Source: an uncultured Mycoplasmatota bacterium
Lineage (GTDB): Bacteria > Bacillota_I > Bacilli_A > RF39 > UBA660
NCBI GenBank assembly: GCA_900552495.1
Contig: URZY01000001.1
Coordinates: 165,022 to 229,021, forward strand
Direction: 5' to 3'
DNA: 64,000 bases
Part shown: positions 1 to 7,891 of the stretch, one piece after another
How positions within the stretch are numbered: position 1 is the stretch's first letter
How the letters are laid out: each line of letters begins with the position of its first letter
Made by a program: the position numbers and the translations under genes
The notes under the pieces: model-generated
The model's input: only the letters and a program-made list of their open reading frames with translations
Database searches by the model: none
What the model was told of the DNA's origin: nothing

Positions 1-591
1 AAAATTAAAAGTTGCTTTAATAATACCATGATTTTCACTATTGGAAGCTGCTTCGGTATCAGCTTTGTTATCCATAATATTTTCTTCACTATCGTCCCAA
101 ATTATGTATAGTCTTATAACAGTCGATTCGGTATTATGAACAATTGTTCCTGTTAGTGGAGTATTATTGTTATAGACTATTTTTTCGTTAGTTGCAATGT
201 CAGGATTGTATTGATAATGAGTTATTTTTAAATCTTTAATGGCTGATTCTTCAGGAATACTGGTTGTTAGGGAATAATTAAATGTGACATCGACAGCAGA
301 AGCATCTATTTTTAGATCAACATAACCGGTACTTCCTGGAGCAATAACATTTTCTTCTACAAAATCATTTTTATAATAAGTTGGTGAGATAGCATTTTCT
401 AAGACGTTTTTACCGTTAATATTTTCATTATTTAATTTGATGTTCCATTCGGCAATAGAAAATTTTACATTACCACTAATTTGTTTTTTATACTTAGCGT
501 AGGAAGCTTGAAAAAGATAGGCTAGGGATAAAGTAACACAAATAAAAAATATAAGAATAAATGTTAATTCCTTTTTTCTTTTCTTTTCCAT
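1..591 (-). CDS. Signal-anchored secreted protein, partial (C-terminus beyond window)
   Basis: An open frame runs from an ATG at 591 on the minus strand to the left edge (197 codons, no stop). The N-terminus is a run of lysines and arginines followed by one hydrophobic segment (about residues 9-27) ending in AS-YA, then a polar region rich in Asn, Ile and Thr with beta-strand character. This is the pattern of signal-peptide-bearing, TasA/camelysin-like or pilin-like surface proteins in Firmicutes, but no diagnostic motif is visible, so the family is only suggested. It is divergent from spoVS with a 114-base AT-rich intergenic region. The fragment cannot be classified further without its C-terminus. 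Confidence 0.7.
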   Translation of the reverse strand, partial: MEKKRKKELTFILIFFICVTLSLAYLFQASYAKYKKQISGNVKFSIAEWNIKLNNENINGKNVLENAISPTYYKNDFVEENVIAPGSTGYVDLKIDASAVDVTFNYSLTTSIPEESAIKDLKITHYQYNPDIATNEKIVYNNNTPLTGTIVHNTESTVIRLYIIWDDSEENIMDNKADTEAASNSENHGIIKATFNF

Positions 592-705
592 AGACGCCAC
601 CTCTATTGTAATTTTATCATAGTTAAGGTTAAAAGTTAATATTTTTAGTTCTATATTATAAATTTTTACGTATATTTTATTGTACGAAAGAGAGGAATAA
701 TTAAT

Positions 706-966
706 ATGGAAATACTTAAAGTTTCAACTAAATCTAATCCTAATTCTGTGGCAGGAGCATTGGCTAATGTTTTCAGAGAAAAAGGAGTAGTAGAAATTCA
801 AGCAGTAGGTGCTGGAGCACTGAACCAAGCTATTAAGGCCGTGGCAATTGCAAGAGGTTTTGTGGCTCCATCAGGAAAAAATCTAGTTTGCATACCAGCT
901 TTTCAAGATATTGCAATTGATGGAGAAGAACGTACTGCAATTAAGTTAATTATTGAGGCTAAGTAA
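706..966 (+). CDS. spoVS: Stage V sporulation protein S
   Basis: The 86-residue product has the full length of SpoVS and its typical sequence: an EILKVS start, SVAGALANVFREKG, and the GAGALNQAIKAVAIARGFVAPSG core of this small Alba-like fold protein. In Bacillus, SpoVS affects spore coat assembly and progression past stage V; the molecular mechanism is not settled. SpoVS also occurs in some non-sporulating bacteria, but here other spore genes (cotE, spoVA) are in the same window. It is a single-gene unit: an AGAGAGG ribosome site precedes the ATG, and a terminator hairpin overlaps the stop codon. Confidence 0.95.
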   Translation: MEILKVSTKSNPNSVAGALANVFREKGVVEIQAVGAGALNQAIKAVAIARGFVAPSGKNLVCIPAFQDIAIDGEERTAIKLIIEAK

Positions 967-979
967 GCCTCTTTTTTTT
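955..979 (+). terminator. Intrinsic terminator of spoVS
   Basis: GAGGCT (955-960) pairs with AGCCTC (966-971) across a 5-base loop that contains the stop codon, followed by eight Ts. Confidence 0.85.
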
Positions 980-1048
980 GAATGATAAATTTTTATTTTA
1001 ACTTTTTCTTAGTTGTGGTATATTATTATTAGGATATGAGGTGTTTTT

Positions 1049-2008
1049 ATGAAACAAAATAATAGTCATATGTTTATTCAAGAAGGTGAAGTTGTAAAGC
1101 CTGATGCTAATGACGCCGGCGAAAAGGTAATTGATCAGACGATGACAAACCAGGCAATTAATAGTGAAGTTAACCCAGGTATTATAAAATGTGCAAGATG
1201 TGGTGCAGAGATGAAGGCAACAGCAAGATATTGTATGAAGTGTGGTAATTTAAATTACAATAATCAAGAAAACAATTTTATGAAGCAATATGCCATTGAT
1301 AATATAAAGTATAAGGATTATGTTGGTGGATTAGAAACTGCCAAAAATAATGGAATAGAAGTCCCTAAGGAAGTAGTTGTTTATCCATTTAAAGCTTGTA
1401 TGATTACTAATCTCTTGGTGTTTATGTTGCCAACTTTATTATTAATAATCATTTCTTTAATATTAGGTAATGTGAATATGGGATTATTAATTGGAATGGT
1501 TGTTTTCTTTGGAGTCTTCTTCTTTTTGGCATATTCTTATCAGAGAATTCTTATAAAAGCGGGTGAGAATTGGTGGAGTTTCTTTATTCCTTTTTATAGT
1601 TCATATGTCTATTATAAAGTAACACTTAGAAATGGGTGGTTATTTCTTTTATCATTTATTCCAATCATAGGGATAATTGTATCAATAATAGCGAATTTTC
1701 AATTAGGAGTTAAGTTTTATCGTAGTGGCTGGTTAACATTATTTTTTCCATTTATTATGATTCCGATTATTGGTTTTGACAGTAATGCTGTATATATGCA
1801 TGAAAAGGAAGTTTCACTTAAAAATTATAAGTCTTCAATAGCTATTGATGGTCATGGTAAATCAAAGGCTGAAAAAGGATATCGTGCGAGAAAGTTTGTT
1901 TTTTCACTTATTGTTTTAGTTGCTTTTGCTTTTACGGTTTGGTTAGGTTGGGATTACATTAAAATGGCTTATGAATTCTTTTTAGAGCAGTTAGAGTTTT
2001 TTAAATAA
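1049..2008 (+). CDS. Zinc-ribbon multi-pass membrane protein
   Basis: This 319-residue protein has a polar N-terminal tail, a zinc ribbon of the CxxC-x10-CxxC type at about residues 48-66 (CARCGAE...CMKCG), then about five to six hydrophobic segments between residues 112 and 310. The central membrane block with the GENWWSFFIPFYSSYVYYK motif resembles the DUF5684 type of integral membrane protein often annotated near signal peptidase-like genes. No enzymatic residues are evident. The start is ATG with a GAGGTG ribosome site. It is one of five zinc-ribbon proteins in this window and stands alone between spoVS and the T-box operon. Its function is unknown. Confidence 0.75.
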   Translation: MKQNNSHMFIQEGEVVKPDANDAGEKVIDQTMTNQAINSEVNPGIIKCARCGAEMKATARYCMKCGNLNYNNQENNFMKQYAIDNIKYKDYVGGLETAKNNGIEVPKEVVVYPFKACMITNLLVFMLPTLLLIIISLILGNVNMGLLIGMVVFFGVFFFLAYSYQRILIKAGENWWSFFIPFYSSYVYYKVTLRNGWLFLLSFIPIIGIIVSIIANFQLGVKFYRSGWLTLFFPFIMIPIIGFDSNAVYMHEKEVSLKNYKSSIAIDGHGKSKAEKGYRARKFVFSLIVLVAFAFTVWLGWDYIKMAYEFFLEQLEFFK

Positions 2009-2040
2009 ATCTTGATAAAAATAAAAACTTAGTCTATAAT

Positions 2041-2236
2041 ATTAACAAATCGATTATTAGAACTAATAATAAGTTTATTTAATTTTAGAGAAGTCGTGGT
2101 TGGTGGAAACGATATTAAAGGCTTATTTATCTACTCTATAGATGAAGAAATTCCGGGTAATACCGTTATCAAAATTAAGAAAAATAAAGGATGGTACCGT
2201 GCTGTATTTGGCACTCCTTAGGTATCATCTTTTTCT
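2041..2236 (+). promoter_or_regulatory. T-box leader upstream of the dipeptidase-serS operon
   Basis: The hallmark T-box antiterminator sequence is at about 2187-2200 (AAGGATGGTACCGTG). It overlaps the 5' arm of a terminator: GATGGTACC (2190-2198) pairs with GGTATCATC (2221-2229), followed by TTTTTCT. Upstream lies a Stem I-like hairpin (about 2060-2127) with the distal AGAG...GGTTGGTGGAAAC signature, and a small Stem II/III region. T-boxes sense uncharged tRNA. The specifier loop is not certain: the triplet in the expected place is GGC (2120-2122), preceded by AAA. An inline AAGGAGGGG ribosome site follows the terminator. Confidence 0.88.
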
Positions 2237-2254
2237 ATTTAAGGAGGGGATTAA

Positions 2255-3184
2255 ATGATTGATATGCATTATGATATGCTGTCGGTAGCTTATCAGTGTT
2301 ATAAAAGGGATGATTATTCTTATTTAGAAAAATGGATTCAAAATTATCGAGATGAAAATGTCTCGGGAGTATTTATGAATTTATATTTTATGAATCCTGA
2401 GGAAATGAAAAAAGAATTAGGAGCTGAGGCTGAGAATATAGATGTTTTAGAAATGTTTAAGGTAGCGACTAAGGTTATTAGAAGATATTTGCCAGATAAA
2501 AAGTTAGTTTTTAGTATAGAGGGATGTGACTATATTAAAGATACTAAGGAATTAGAAGAACTTTATAAGGAAGGCCTTGCTAGTATGTTACTTGTTTGGA
2601 ATAATCCTAATAAATATGGCTGTGGTATTAGAGGTGATGATGGTTTAACTAAAGCGGGAAGAGAATTATTGGAAAAAACGATAGATCTTGGAATAATAAT
2701 TGATATGTCACATATGAATAGAAAAACGTTCTATGATGTAGCTTATTTTTTAAGGGAGCAAATAAAGCTAGGAAAAAAAGTAAAAGTTATAGCAAGCCAT
2801 TCTAATTCTTATAAATTATGTTCTCATCCGAGAAATTTAGATGATGCACAGTTACAGGTATTAAAAGAGTTGGATGCTATTGTTGGAGTTGTTTCTTATT
2901 CTAGATTTATTTCGACCGTTGATGAAGATACGGTGAAACTTAGACAAAAATATTTGGAACATATAAAACATATTGTTTCAATAGTTGGGATTGATCATGT
3001 AGGGGTATCTACTGATGATATGACATTTGGTGTTGAACTATTTGGAGATGAGAAAGAACCACAAGTGTTTGATTATGCAACTGTAAAAAGAGATTTAAGA
3101 GAATTATTAGAACAAGATTTTAGTAAAAATGAAATTGAAATGATATTAGAAAAAAATATATTTAGAAAGTTAGTAGAGGAGTAA
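2255..3184 (+). CDS. Membrane dipeptidase family (peptidase M19) protein
   Basis: The product is 309 residues, consistent with the renal dipeptidase/M19 family of zinc-dependent amidohydrolase-fold dipeptidases. Visible family features are an N-terminal H-x-D pair (DMHYD, residues 3-7), the bridging acidic residue in FSIEGCD (about 89-95), DMSHM (about 150), the metal histidine in ASHSN followed by HPRNL (about 185-199), and the late GIDHVGVSTDDM segment that corresponds to the substrate-side Asp. It would hydrolyse dipeptides in the cytosol; no signal peptide is present. It is the first gene after the T-box and lies 4 bases before serS, so it may supply amino acids when charged tRNA is scarce. 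Confidence 0.85.
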   Translation: MIDMHYDMLSVAYQCYKRDDYSYLEKWIQNYRDENVSGVFMNLYFMNPEEMKKELGAEAENIDVLEMFKVATKVIRRYLPDKKLVFSIEGCDYIKDTKELEELYKEGLASMLLVWNNPNKYGCGIRGDDGLTKAGRELLEKTIDLGIIIDMSHMNRKTFYDVAYFLREQIKLGKKVKVIASHSNSYKLCSHPRNLDDAQLQVLKELDAIVGVVSYSRFISTVDEDTVKLRQKYLEHIKHIVSIVGIDHVGVSTDDMTFGVELFGDEKEPQVFDYATVKRDLRELLEQDFSKNEIEMILEKNIFRKLVEE

Positions 3185-3188
3185 AGTT

Positions 3189-4487
3189 ATGATAGATATT
3201 AAATTAATTAGAGAAAATCCAGAAATGGTTAAGGAAAATATAAAAAAGAAATTTCAAGATAAAAAGTTACCTTTGGTAGATGAAGTAAAAGAATTAGACG
3301 TTAGAGTGCGTGAGGTACAAGTTAGAGTTGATGGCTTAAAGGCGGATAAAAATCGATTAAGTGGTGAAATTGGCAAATTGATGAAAGAAGGGAAAAAAGA
3401 GGAAGCAGAAGAAGTAAAGAGAAAAGTTGCGGAAACAGCTGATGAAATAGCTAACCTTGATAAAGAATTTGATGAGTTAAGTAAGGCTATAAAAGAGAGA
3501 ATGATGGTGATTCCTAATATTATTGATTCTAGTGTGCCAATTGGAAAAGATGATAGTGAGAATGTAGAAAATGAAAGATTTGGAGAACCAATTGTACCAG
3601 ATTTTGAAGTTCCATATCATGCTGATATTTTAGAAAGTTTGAATGGATTGGACAAGGAAGCCGCTGGTAGAACTAGTGGAAATGGATTTTATTATTTAAT
3701 GGGAGATGTAGCAAGAGTCCATTCAGCAATGCTTAGTTATGCAAGAGATTTTATGATTAACAAAGGATTTACATATTGTGTACCACCATTTATGATTCGT
3801 AGCGATGTGGTTACAGGAGTTATGAGTTTTGAAGAGATGGATGCAATGATGTATAAAATTGAAGGTGAAGATTTATTCTTAATTGGTACTAGTGAACATT
3901 CAATGATTGGTAAATTTAAAGATCAGTTGTTAAAAAAGGAAAACTTGCCATATGCAATGACTAGTTACTCACCTTGTTTTAGAAAAGAAGTTGGGGCACA
4001 TGGTATTGAAGAACGCGGAATTTATCGTGTTCATCAATTTGAGAAGCAAGAGATGGTCGTAATATGTGAACCAGAAGATAGTATGAAATGGTATGAAAAA
4101 ATGTGGAATTATACAGTTGAATTTTTTAGAAGCTTAGATGTTCCAGTTAGAACGCTTGAGTGTTGTAGTGGTGATTTGGCTGATTTGAAAGTTAAATCTT
4201 GTGATATTGAAGCATGGAGCCCTCGTCAAAAAACATATTTTGAGGTAGGTAGTTGTTCTACTTTAGGTGATGCGCAAGCAAGAAGATTGGGTATTAGAGC
4301 GAAGGGAGATAAGGGTAGTTATTATTTACATACTTTAAATAATACTGTTTTAGCTACACCACGTGGATTAATTGCTTTTATTGAAAATAATATTAATGAA
4401 GATGGAAGTATTAGAATTCCAAAGGCCTTACAACCTTATATGGGTGGAGTTGAGATAATAAGACCAAATGGAAAAAATAATAAATAG
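3189..4487 (+). CDS. serS: Seryl-tRNA synthetase, divergent archaeal-like type
   Basis: The 432-residue protein has the SerRS layout: an N-terminal antiparallel coiled coil (about residues 25-105, rich in Lys/Glu) and a class II catalytic domain. Motif 2 (FRKEVGAHGIEERGIYRVHQFEK) and motif 3 (HTLNNTVLATPRGLIAFIEN) are clear. The wording IGTSEHSM and GAHG..., instead of the usual bacterial IPTAEVP and GSAGRDTRG, matches the archaeal branch as I know it. It charges tRNA-Ser with serine. It is preceded by the T-box leader and the dipeptidase and overlaps the next gene by 20 bases. Confidence 0.93.
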   Translation: MIDIKLIRENPEMVKENIKKKFQDKKLPLVDEVKELDVRVREVQVRVDGLKADKNRLSGEIGKLMKEGKKEEAEEVKRKVAETADEIANLDKEFDELSKAIKERMMVIPNIIDSSVPIGKDDSENVENERFGEPIVPDFEVPYHADILESLNGLDKEAAGRTSGNGFYYLMGDVARVHSAMLSYARDFMINKGFTYCVPPFMIRSDVVTGVMSFEEMDAMMYKIEGEDLFLIGTSEHSMIGKFKDQLLKKENLPYAMTSYSPCFRKEVGAHGIEERGIYRVHQFEKQEMVVICEPEDSMKWYEKMWNYTVEFFRSLDVPVRTLECCSGDLADLKVKSCDIEAWSPRQKTYFEVGSCSTLGDAQARRLGIRAKGDKGSYYLHTLNNTVLATPRGLIAFIENNINEDGSIRIPKALQPYMGGVEIIRPNGKNNK

Positions 4488-5106
4488 TATTTTAGCTTTA
4501 TTTTTGATAATTATATTACTACCTGTTTTTATTGTTATATCTATATTTATTTTAATTGAAGATGGGCGCCCTATTATTTTTAAGCAAGAAAGATTTGGGA
4601 AAGATATGAAACGCTTTGATATGTATAAATTTAGAAGTATGAAAGTACATAAAGAAGATGATTTTGCTGTTACTAAAGAAAATGATAATAGAATATTAAT
4701 TACAGGTAAGTTTCTTAGAAGAACTAGATTAGATGGGATACCGCAATTATTTAATATATTATTTGGACAAATGGCTTTCGTAGGGGTGAGACCTGATATT
4801 TATGCACATATAAAATATTATAATGAGAACCAGAAAAAGGAATATAGTAAATATTCTCCGGGAATATATGGTCTTGCAGCATATGTTTATAGAAATGAAG
4901 GGTTAATACCTAATAATGTTAAAGATAAAAAAGACTATTATTTGAATTATTTGCTAGTGGAGAAATGTAAGTTAAATAAAATATATAATGATAATAAATG
5001 TTTTGTTTTGGATATTAAAATATTATTAGCTTCGTTTAACTTGAAAAAATATATCAAAATTAAAGGGGTAGTTTATAAACCAAAGCTGTTTTGTGGTAAA
5101 AAATAA
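4468..5106 (+). CDS. Polyprenyl-phosphate sugar-phosphate transferase (bacterial sugar transferase family)
   Basis: This 212-residue protein has one N-terminal membrane hairpin (about residues 5-28) followed by the PF02397 core: RPIIFKQERFGKD, MYKFRSMK, FLRRTRLDGIPQLFNIL and FVGVRPD. Such enzymes transfer a sugar-1-phosphate to undecaprenyl phosphate at the inner membrane face, starting exopolysaccharide or glycan assembly. The short form without extra membrane helices is typical of WbaP/PglC-like minimal enzymes. The start ATG lies inside serS (20-base overlap, different frame), implying translational coupling. The last 40 residues diverge from the family. No other polysaccharide genes are adjacent. 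Confidence 0.88.
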   Translation: MEKIINSILALFLIIILLPVFIVISIFILIEDGRPIIFKQERFGKDMKRFDMYKFRSMKVHKEDDFAVTKENDNRILITGKFLRRTRLDGIPQLFNILFGQMAFVGVRPDIYAHIKYYNENQKKEYSKYSPGIYGLAAYVYRNEGLIPNNVKDKKDYYLNYLLVEKCKLNKIYNDNKCFVLDIKILLASFNLKKYIKIKGVVYKPKLFCGKK

Positions 5107-5130
5107 AAATAGTAGGAATACTATTTTTAT
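5103..5130. terminator. Bidirectional terminator between convergent genes
   Basis: A perfect 12-bp inverted repeat, ATAAAAATAGTA / TACTATTTTTAT, with a GGAA loop (5115-5118). It is flanked by T-rich and A-rich runs so that it can serve both the sugar transferase (plus) and the gene ending at 5127 (minus). Confidence 0.85.
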
Positions 5131-5678
5131 TTTGTTTTAGGGTTCGTTGTCTCGATGGTGATAGTTTTTGTTGTATAATCAATAGATATATTTAAATTGG
5201 TTCCTGGAGTTAACAATTCTATTTCACCAAGGTCGGCATTATCAGAAAGTAGTTTATAAATTCCTGGTGGGATAGAAACTGTTTTGGTTTTAATTGAAAT
5301 ATCTTTTTGATATTGATTATCATTTCTTAGAAATGTAAGATTATCTGTACTATTACTTTTATTATTTTGATATTTGAGATTGAGTTTGACGTAGAAAGCA
5401 TTTTTCTCTTTTGCTGTCATATTTTTTAAAATAGTGTCAACATTTTTTTGATAATAAATTTTGCGGTCTTCAACTGTCGTAGTTTTGGAATTTAATTTAT
5501 TTTTATCTAGTTTTTGATAAGTTGACTCTGTAGAAATAGTTGATTGATTGTTATTGGTGGTTTTGGGTTGAAAAATTGAGGTGATAGTCATTCCAAGTAT
5601 AACTGCAGCAGCAATTGTAATTCCATTGATAATTGCCGTTTTATTATCTATATAAGGTTTTATTTCTTTTTTTGCCAT
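5127..5678 (-). CDS. Membrane-anchored extracytoplasmic protein of unknown function
   Basis: This 183-residue protein has a short basic cytoplasmic end, one transmembrane segment (about residues 16-36) and a Thr/Asn/Ser-rich linker. A C-terminal domain of about 70 residues (ISIKTKTVSIPPGIYKLL ... GTNLNISIDYTTKTITIET) looks all-beta. I do not recognise a family. The start ATG has a GGGAGAAG ribosome site. It is monocistronic, convergent with the sugar transferase and sharing its terminator. Confidence 0.65.
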   Translation of the reverse strand: MAKKEIKPYIDNKTAIINGITIAAAVILGMTITSIFQPKTTNNNQSTISTESTYQKLDKNKLNSKTTTVEDRKIYYQKNVDTILKNMTAKEKNAFYVKLNLKYQNNKSNSTDNLTFLRNDNQYQKDISIKTKTVSIPPGIYKLLSDNADLGEIELLTPGTNLNISIDYTTKTITIETTNPKTK

Positions 5679-5754
5679 ATTACTTCTCCCTTTATTATGA
5701 TTATAACATGCTTTAAAATAATGTGAAGTCAGAAATATTGAAAGGATGTGTCAT

Positions 5755-5783
5755 TTGAAAGAATAGCAAAAATATGTTATAAT
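5755..5783 (+). promoter_or_regulatory. Sigma-A promoter of the acyltransferase-glycosyltransferase operon
   Basis: TTGAAA (5755-5760), a 17-base spacer, and TATAAT (5778-5783) preceded by TG (extended -10). Position and spacing are near-consensus. Confidence 0.8.
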
Positions 5784-5803
5784 CTAATTATTAGGTGATT
5801 ATT

Positions 5804-6535
5804 ATGAAACAATATGATTATTGTAACTTAGAGGAGGATGCACATATTTTTCATATGTGGGAGCCATTGAAATTTAAGATAAAAGATGGATATAAATTTA
5901 TTTCTGATAGTTTTATTTTTAATTTCCTTTCAAATTTATTATTTATTCCGATTGCTCTTATCTTATCTGTTCTTAATAGAATTTTATTTGGATTTAAGAT
6001 AGTTAATAAAGATTTATTGATACATGAAACGGGAATGGTGTCTATTTCTAATCATATTCATCCAATGGATTGTACAATGATTGGATTAGTTTATTCTCCT
6101 AGAAGAGTTTATTTTCCTACTTTACAGTCAAATTTTAAAATACCATTTATAAGACATTTAATTAAAATATTATATGCAATTCCTATACCGACTAAGGATT
6201 ATCAAAAGAAGGAGTTTTATGAGCAAATAAATACATCATTACAAAAAGGAAGAATTGTTCAAATGTATCCAGAGGGATCTTTGTGGCCATATTATGAGGA
6301 TATTAGAAATTTTAAGTATGGAGCTTTTAAGATGGCGGTAGATGCAAATGTTCCAATTCAACCAATTCGCTTTGAATTTAAAGAAAGAACAGGAATTTAT
6401 AAGTTATATAAAAGGAAGAAATGTATTCACGCAGTTGTCCTTGAACCTATTTTTCCAAATAATGAGTTAGAAAAAAAAGAACGAATTGAAGATTTAAAAA
6501 CGAGGGTTTATGAGAAAATGAAGGAAGAGATATAA
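5804..6535 (+). CDS. 1-acyl-sn-glycerol-3-phosphate acyltransferase-like protein (PlsC family)
   Basis: The 243-residue product carries the PlsC/LPLAT signatures: NHIHPMD (the catalytic H-x4-D, about residues 84-90), a downstream FPTLQSNF segment and YPEGSLWP (the PEG motif, about residue 155). A hydrophobic stretch at about residues 43-65 anchors it to the membrane. It should transfer an acyl chain to a lysophospholipid or a related acceptor. An upstream in-frame GTG at 5795 lies inside the AGGTGAT ribosome site, so ATG 5804 is the start. It overlaps the next gene by TAATG. That glycolipid-type enzyme points to membrane lipid assembly. Confidence 0.85.
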   Translation: MKQYDYCNLEEDAHIFHMWEPLKFKIKDGYKFISDSFIFNFLSNLLFIPIALILSVLNRILFGFKIVNKDLLIHETGMVSISNHIHPMDCTMIGLVYSPRRVYFPTLQSNFKIPFIRHLIKILYAIPIPTKDYQKKEFYEQINTSLQKGRIVQMYPEGSLWPYYEDIRNFKYGAFKMAVDANVPIQPIRFEFKERTGIYKLYKRKKCIHAVVLEPIFPNNELEKKERIEDLKTRVYEKMKEEI

Positions 6536-7635
6536 TGAAGGTATTAATTTTATCATGTAGTACAGGTGGTGGTCATAACTCTTGTGCAAAGTATATTTTA
6601 GAAGAATTTAAAGAGAATAATATAGAAGCAGTTTTTAAAGATTTTTATGATATTGTTAATGTTAAGGTTAAGAAAGTAACAGAAAAAATGTACTTATCTT
6701 CATTGGCTGGGAATGGAGAAGTTTTTAAAAATGTTTATAAGTTAGGAGAACTTTATAGCAAAACAAAAATAAAGAGTCCAGTCTATTTATTTAATAAGTT
6801 ATATAGACATAAATTATATAGTTATATTATTGAGAATGATTTTGATGTAGTAATTACAACACATCTTTTTCCAGCTCTTACTTTAACAGCTATTAATAAA
6901 TATATCTATCCAAAAAGAGTTAAATTTATTACGGTGGCGACAGACTATGAGCCATGTCCTTTTTTAGAAGAGTCAAAATCAGATTATTTAGTAATTCAAA
7001 AAGGGTTAGAAGAAAGATTTATTAGTAAAGGAATAGCGAAAAAAACCTTACTAAATACTGGTATTATAGTATCTTCGCGATTTATAAGAGAAGCCAGAAA
7101 TATTAGAACTGAATTAATGATAAAGGAAAATGAACAGGTAATTTTAATAATGTTAGGGAGTATGGGATTTGGTCGAGTTGATGAAATACTTGAAGAACTT
7201 CTTAAAAGAAATAATTTAAAGATCATGGTTGTTTGCGGAACAAATCAGAAATTATATAGTGAACTTGAACGTATTAATAATCCTAGATTATTATTGTTTC
7301 CATTTATTCATAATATGAATGAATTAATTAGTACAGCTGATGTTGTTTTATCGAAACCGGGTGGTTTATCGTCGACTGAAGTGGCATCTATAGGTAAACC
7401 ACTATTACATGTTTTTCCTATTCCTGGTATTGAAACATATAATACAAAGTTTTTTGAAGAAAACAAAATGAGTTTTTCGTGTTCTACGAAAGAAGAAATT
7501 GTTGAGAAAGTAAATATGTTATTGGATGATGTTAATTTACAAGAAGAGTTAGTTAAAAATCAAAGAAGGATGATTAATCAAGAATCAGCCAATTGTTTAG
7601 TTGAAAAAACAATAGAGTTAGTAAATGATAAATAA
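6535..7635 (+). CDS. Diacylglycerol glycosyltransferase-like protein (MGDG synthase/UgtP family)
   Basis: This 366-residue GT-B enzyme has the N-terminal SCSTGGGHNSCAK loop and VITTHLFPALTL segment of MGDG synthases and UgtP, and a C-terminal UDP-sugar binding region SKPGGLSSTEVASIGKPLL followed by PGIETYN. The family makes glycosyl-diacylglycerol from UDP-sugar and diacylglycerol at the cytoplasmic membrane face, giving membrane glycolipids or lipoteichoic acid anchors. Translational coupling to the acyltransferase (TAATG) supports a lipid role. MurG is a distant relative, but the GGGH motif and the lack of other murein genes favour the lipid enzyme. Confidence 0.85.
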   Translation: MKVLILSCSTGGGHNSCAKYILEEFKENNIEAVFKDFYDIVNVKVKKVTEKMYLSSLAGNGEVFKNVYKLGELYSKTKIKSPVYLFNKLYRHKLYSYIIENDFDVVITTHLFPALTLTAINKYIYPKRVKFITVATDYEPCPFLEESKSDYLVIQKGLEERFISKGIAKKTLLNTGIIVSSRFIREARNIRTELMIKENEQVILIMLGSMGFGRVDEILEELLKRNNLKIMVVCGTNQKLYSELERINNPRLLLFPFIHNMNELISTADVVLSKPGGLSSTEVASIGKPLLHVFPIPGIETYNTKFFEENKMSFSCSTKEEIVEKVNMLLDDVNLQEELVKNQRRMINQESANCLVEKTIELVNDK

Positions 7636-7685
7636 ATGTATAAAAATTATTCTTTTTAATAATAATAATAATGGTGATATAAGTA

Positions 7686-7826
7686 ATGGAAAAAAATAAC
7701 ATTGTAGAAGTAGTGAAAAATACTAGTGGGTTACGCAATATAAACGTTGATTGTAATTCAAAAGAAGGAAAAATGTTAGTAGAGGTAGTTGAGAAGGAAT
7801 CTAGTTTAAAAAAATATGATGCTTAG
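7686..7826 (+). CDS. Small hypothetical protein, 46 residues
   Basis: A 46-codon frame begins with ATG after a GGTGAT ribosome site and stops at TAG just before a terminator hairpin. The product is charged and hydrophilic, with no cysteine pair and no membrane segment. Codon use matches neighbouring genes. I see no recognisable family. The gene-terminator arrangement and ribosome site make it more credible than a chance frame, but it could still be non-coding leader sequence. Confidence 0.5.
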   Translation: MEKNNIVEVVKNTSGLRNINVDCNSKEGKMLVEVVEKESSLKKYDA

Positions 7827-7828
7827 GG

Positions 7829-7855
7829 ATTTAGTTTAATACTAAATTCTTTTTC
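7829..7855 (+). terminator. Intrinsic terminator after the small ORF
   Basis: ATTTAGT (7829-7835) pairs with ACTAAAT (7841-7847), followed by a T-rich run. Confidence 0.75.
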
Positions 7856-7891
7856 TTTGTGATATAATTTTATAGTAGGAGAAAAGATAAA

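Noticed and set aside
6996..7226. 76-codon frame on the minus strand
   Set aside because: Lies wholly inside the glycosyltransferase gene, in the opposite strand, with no ribosome site; a shadow of A/T-rich coding sequence.
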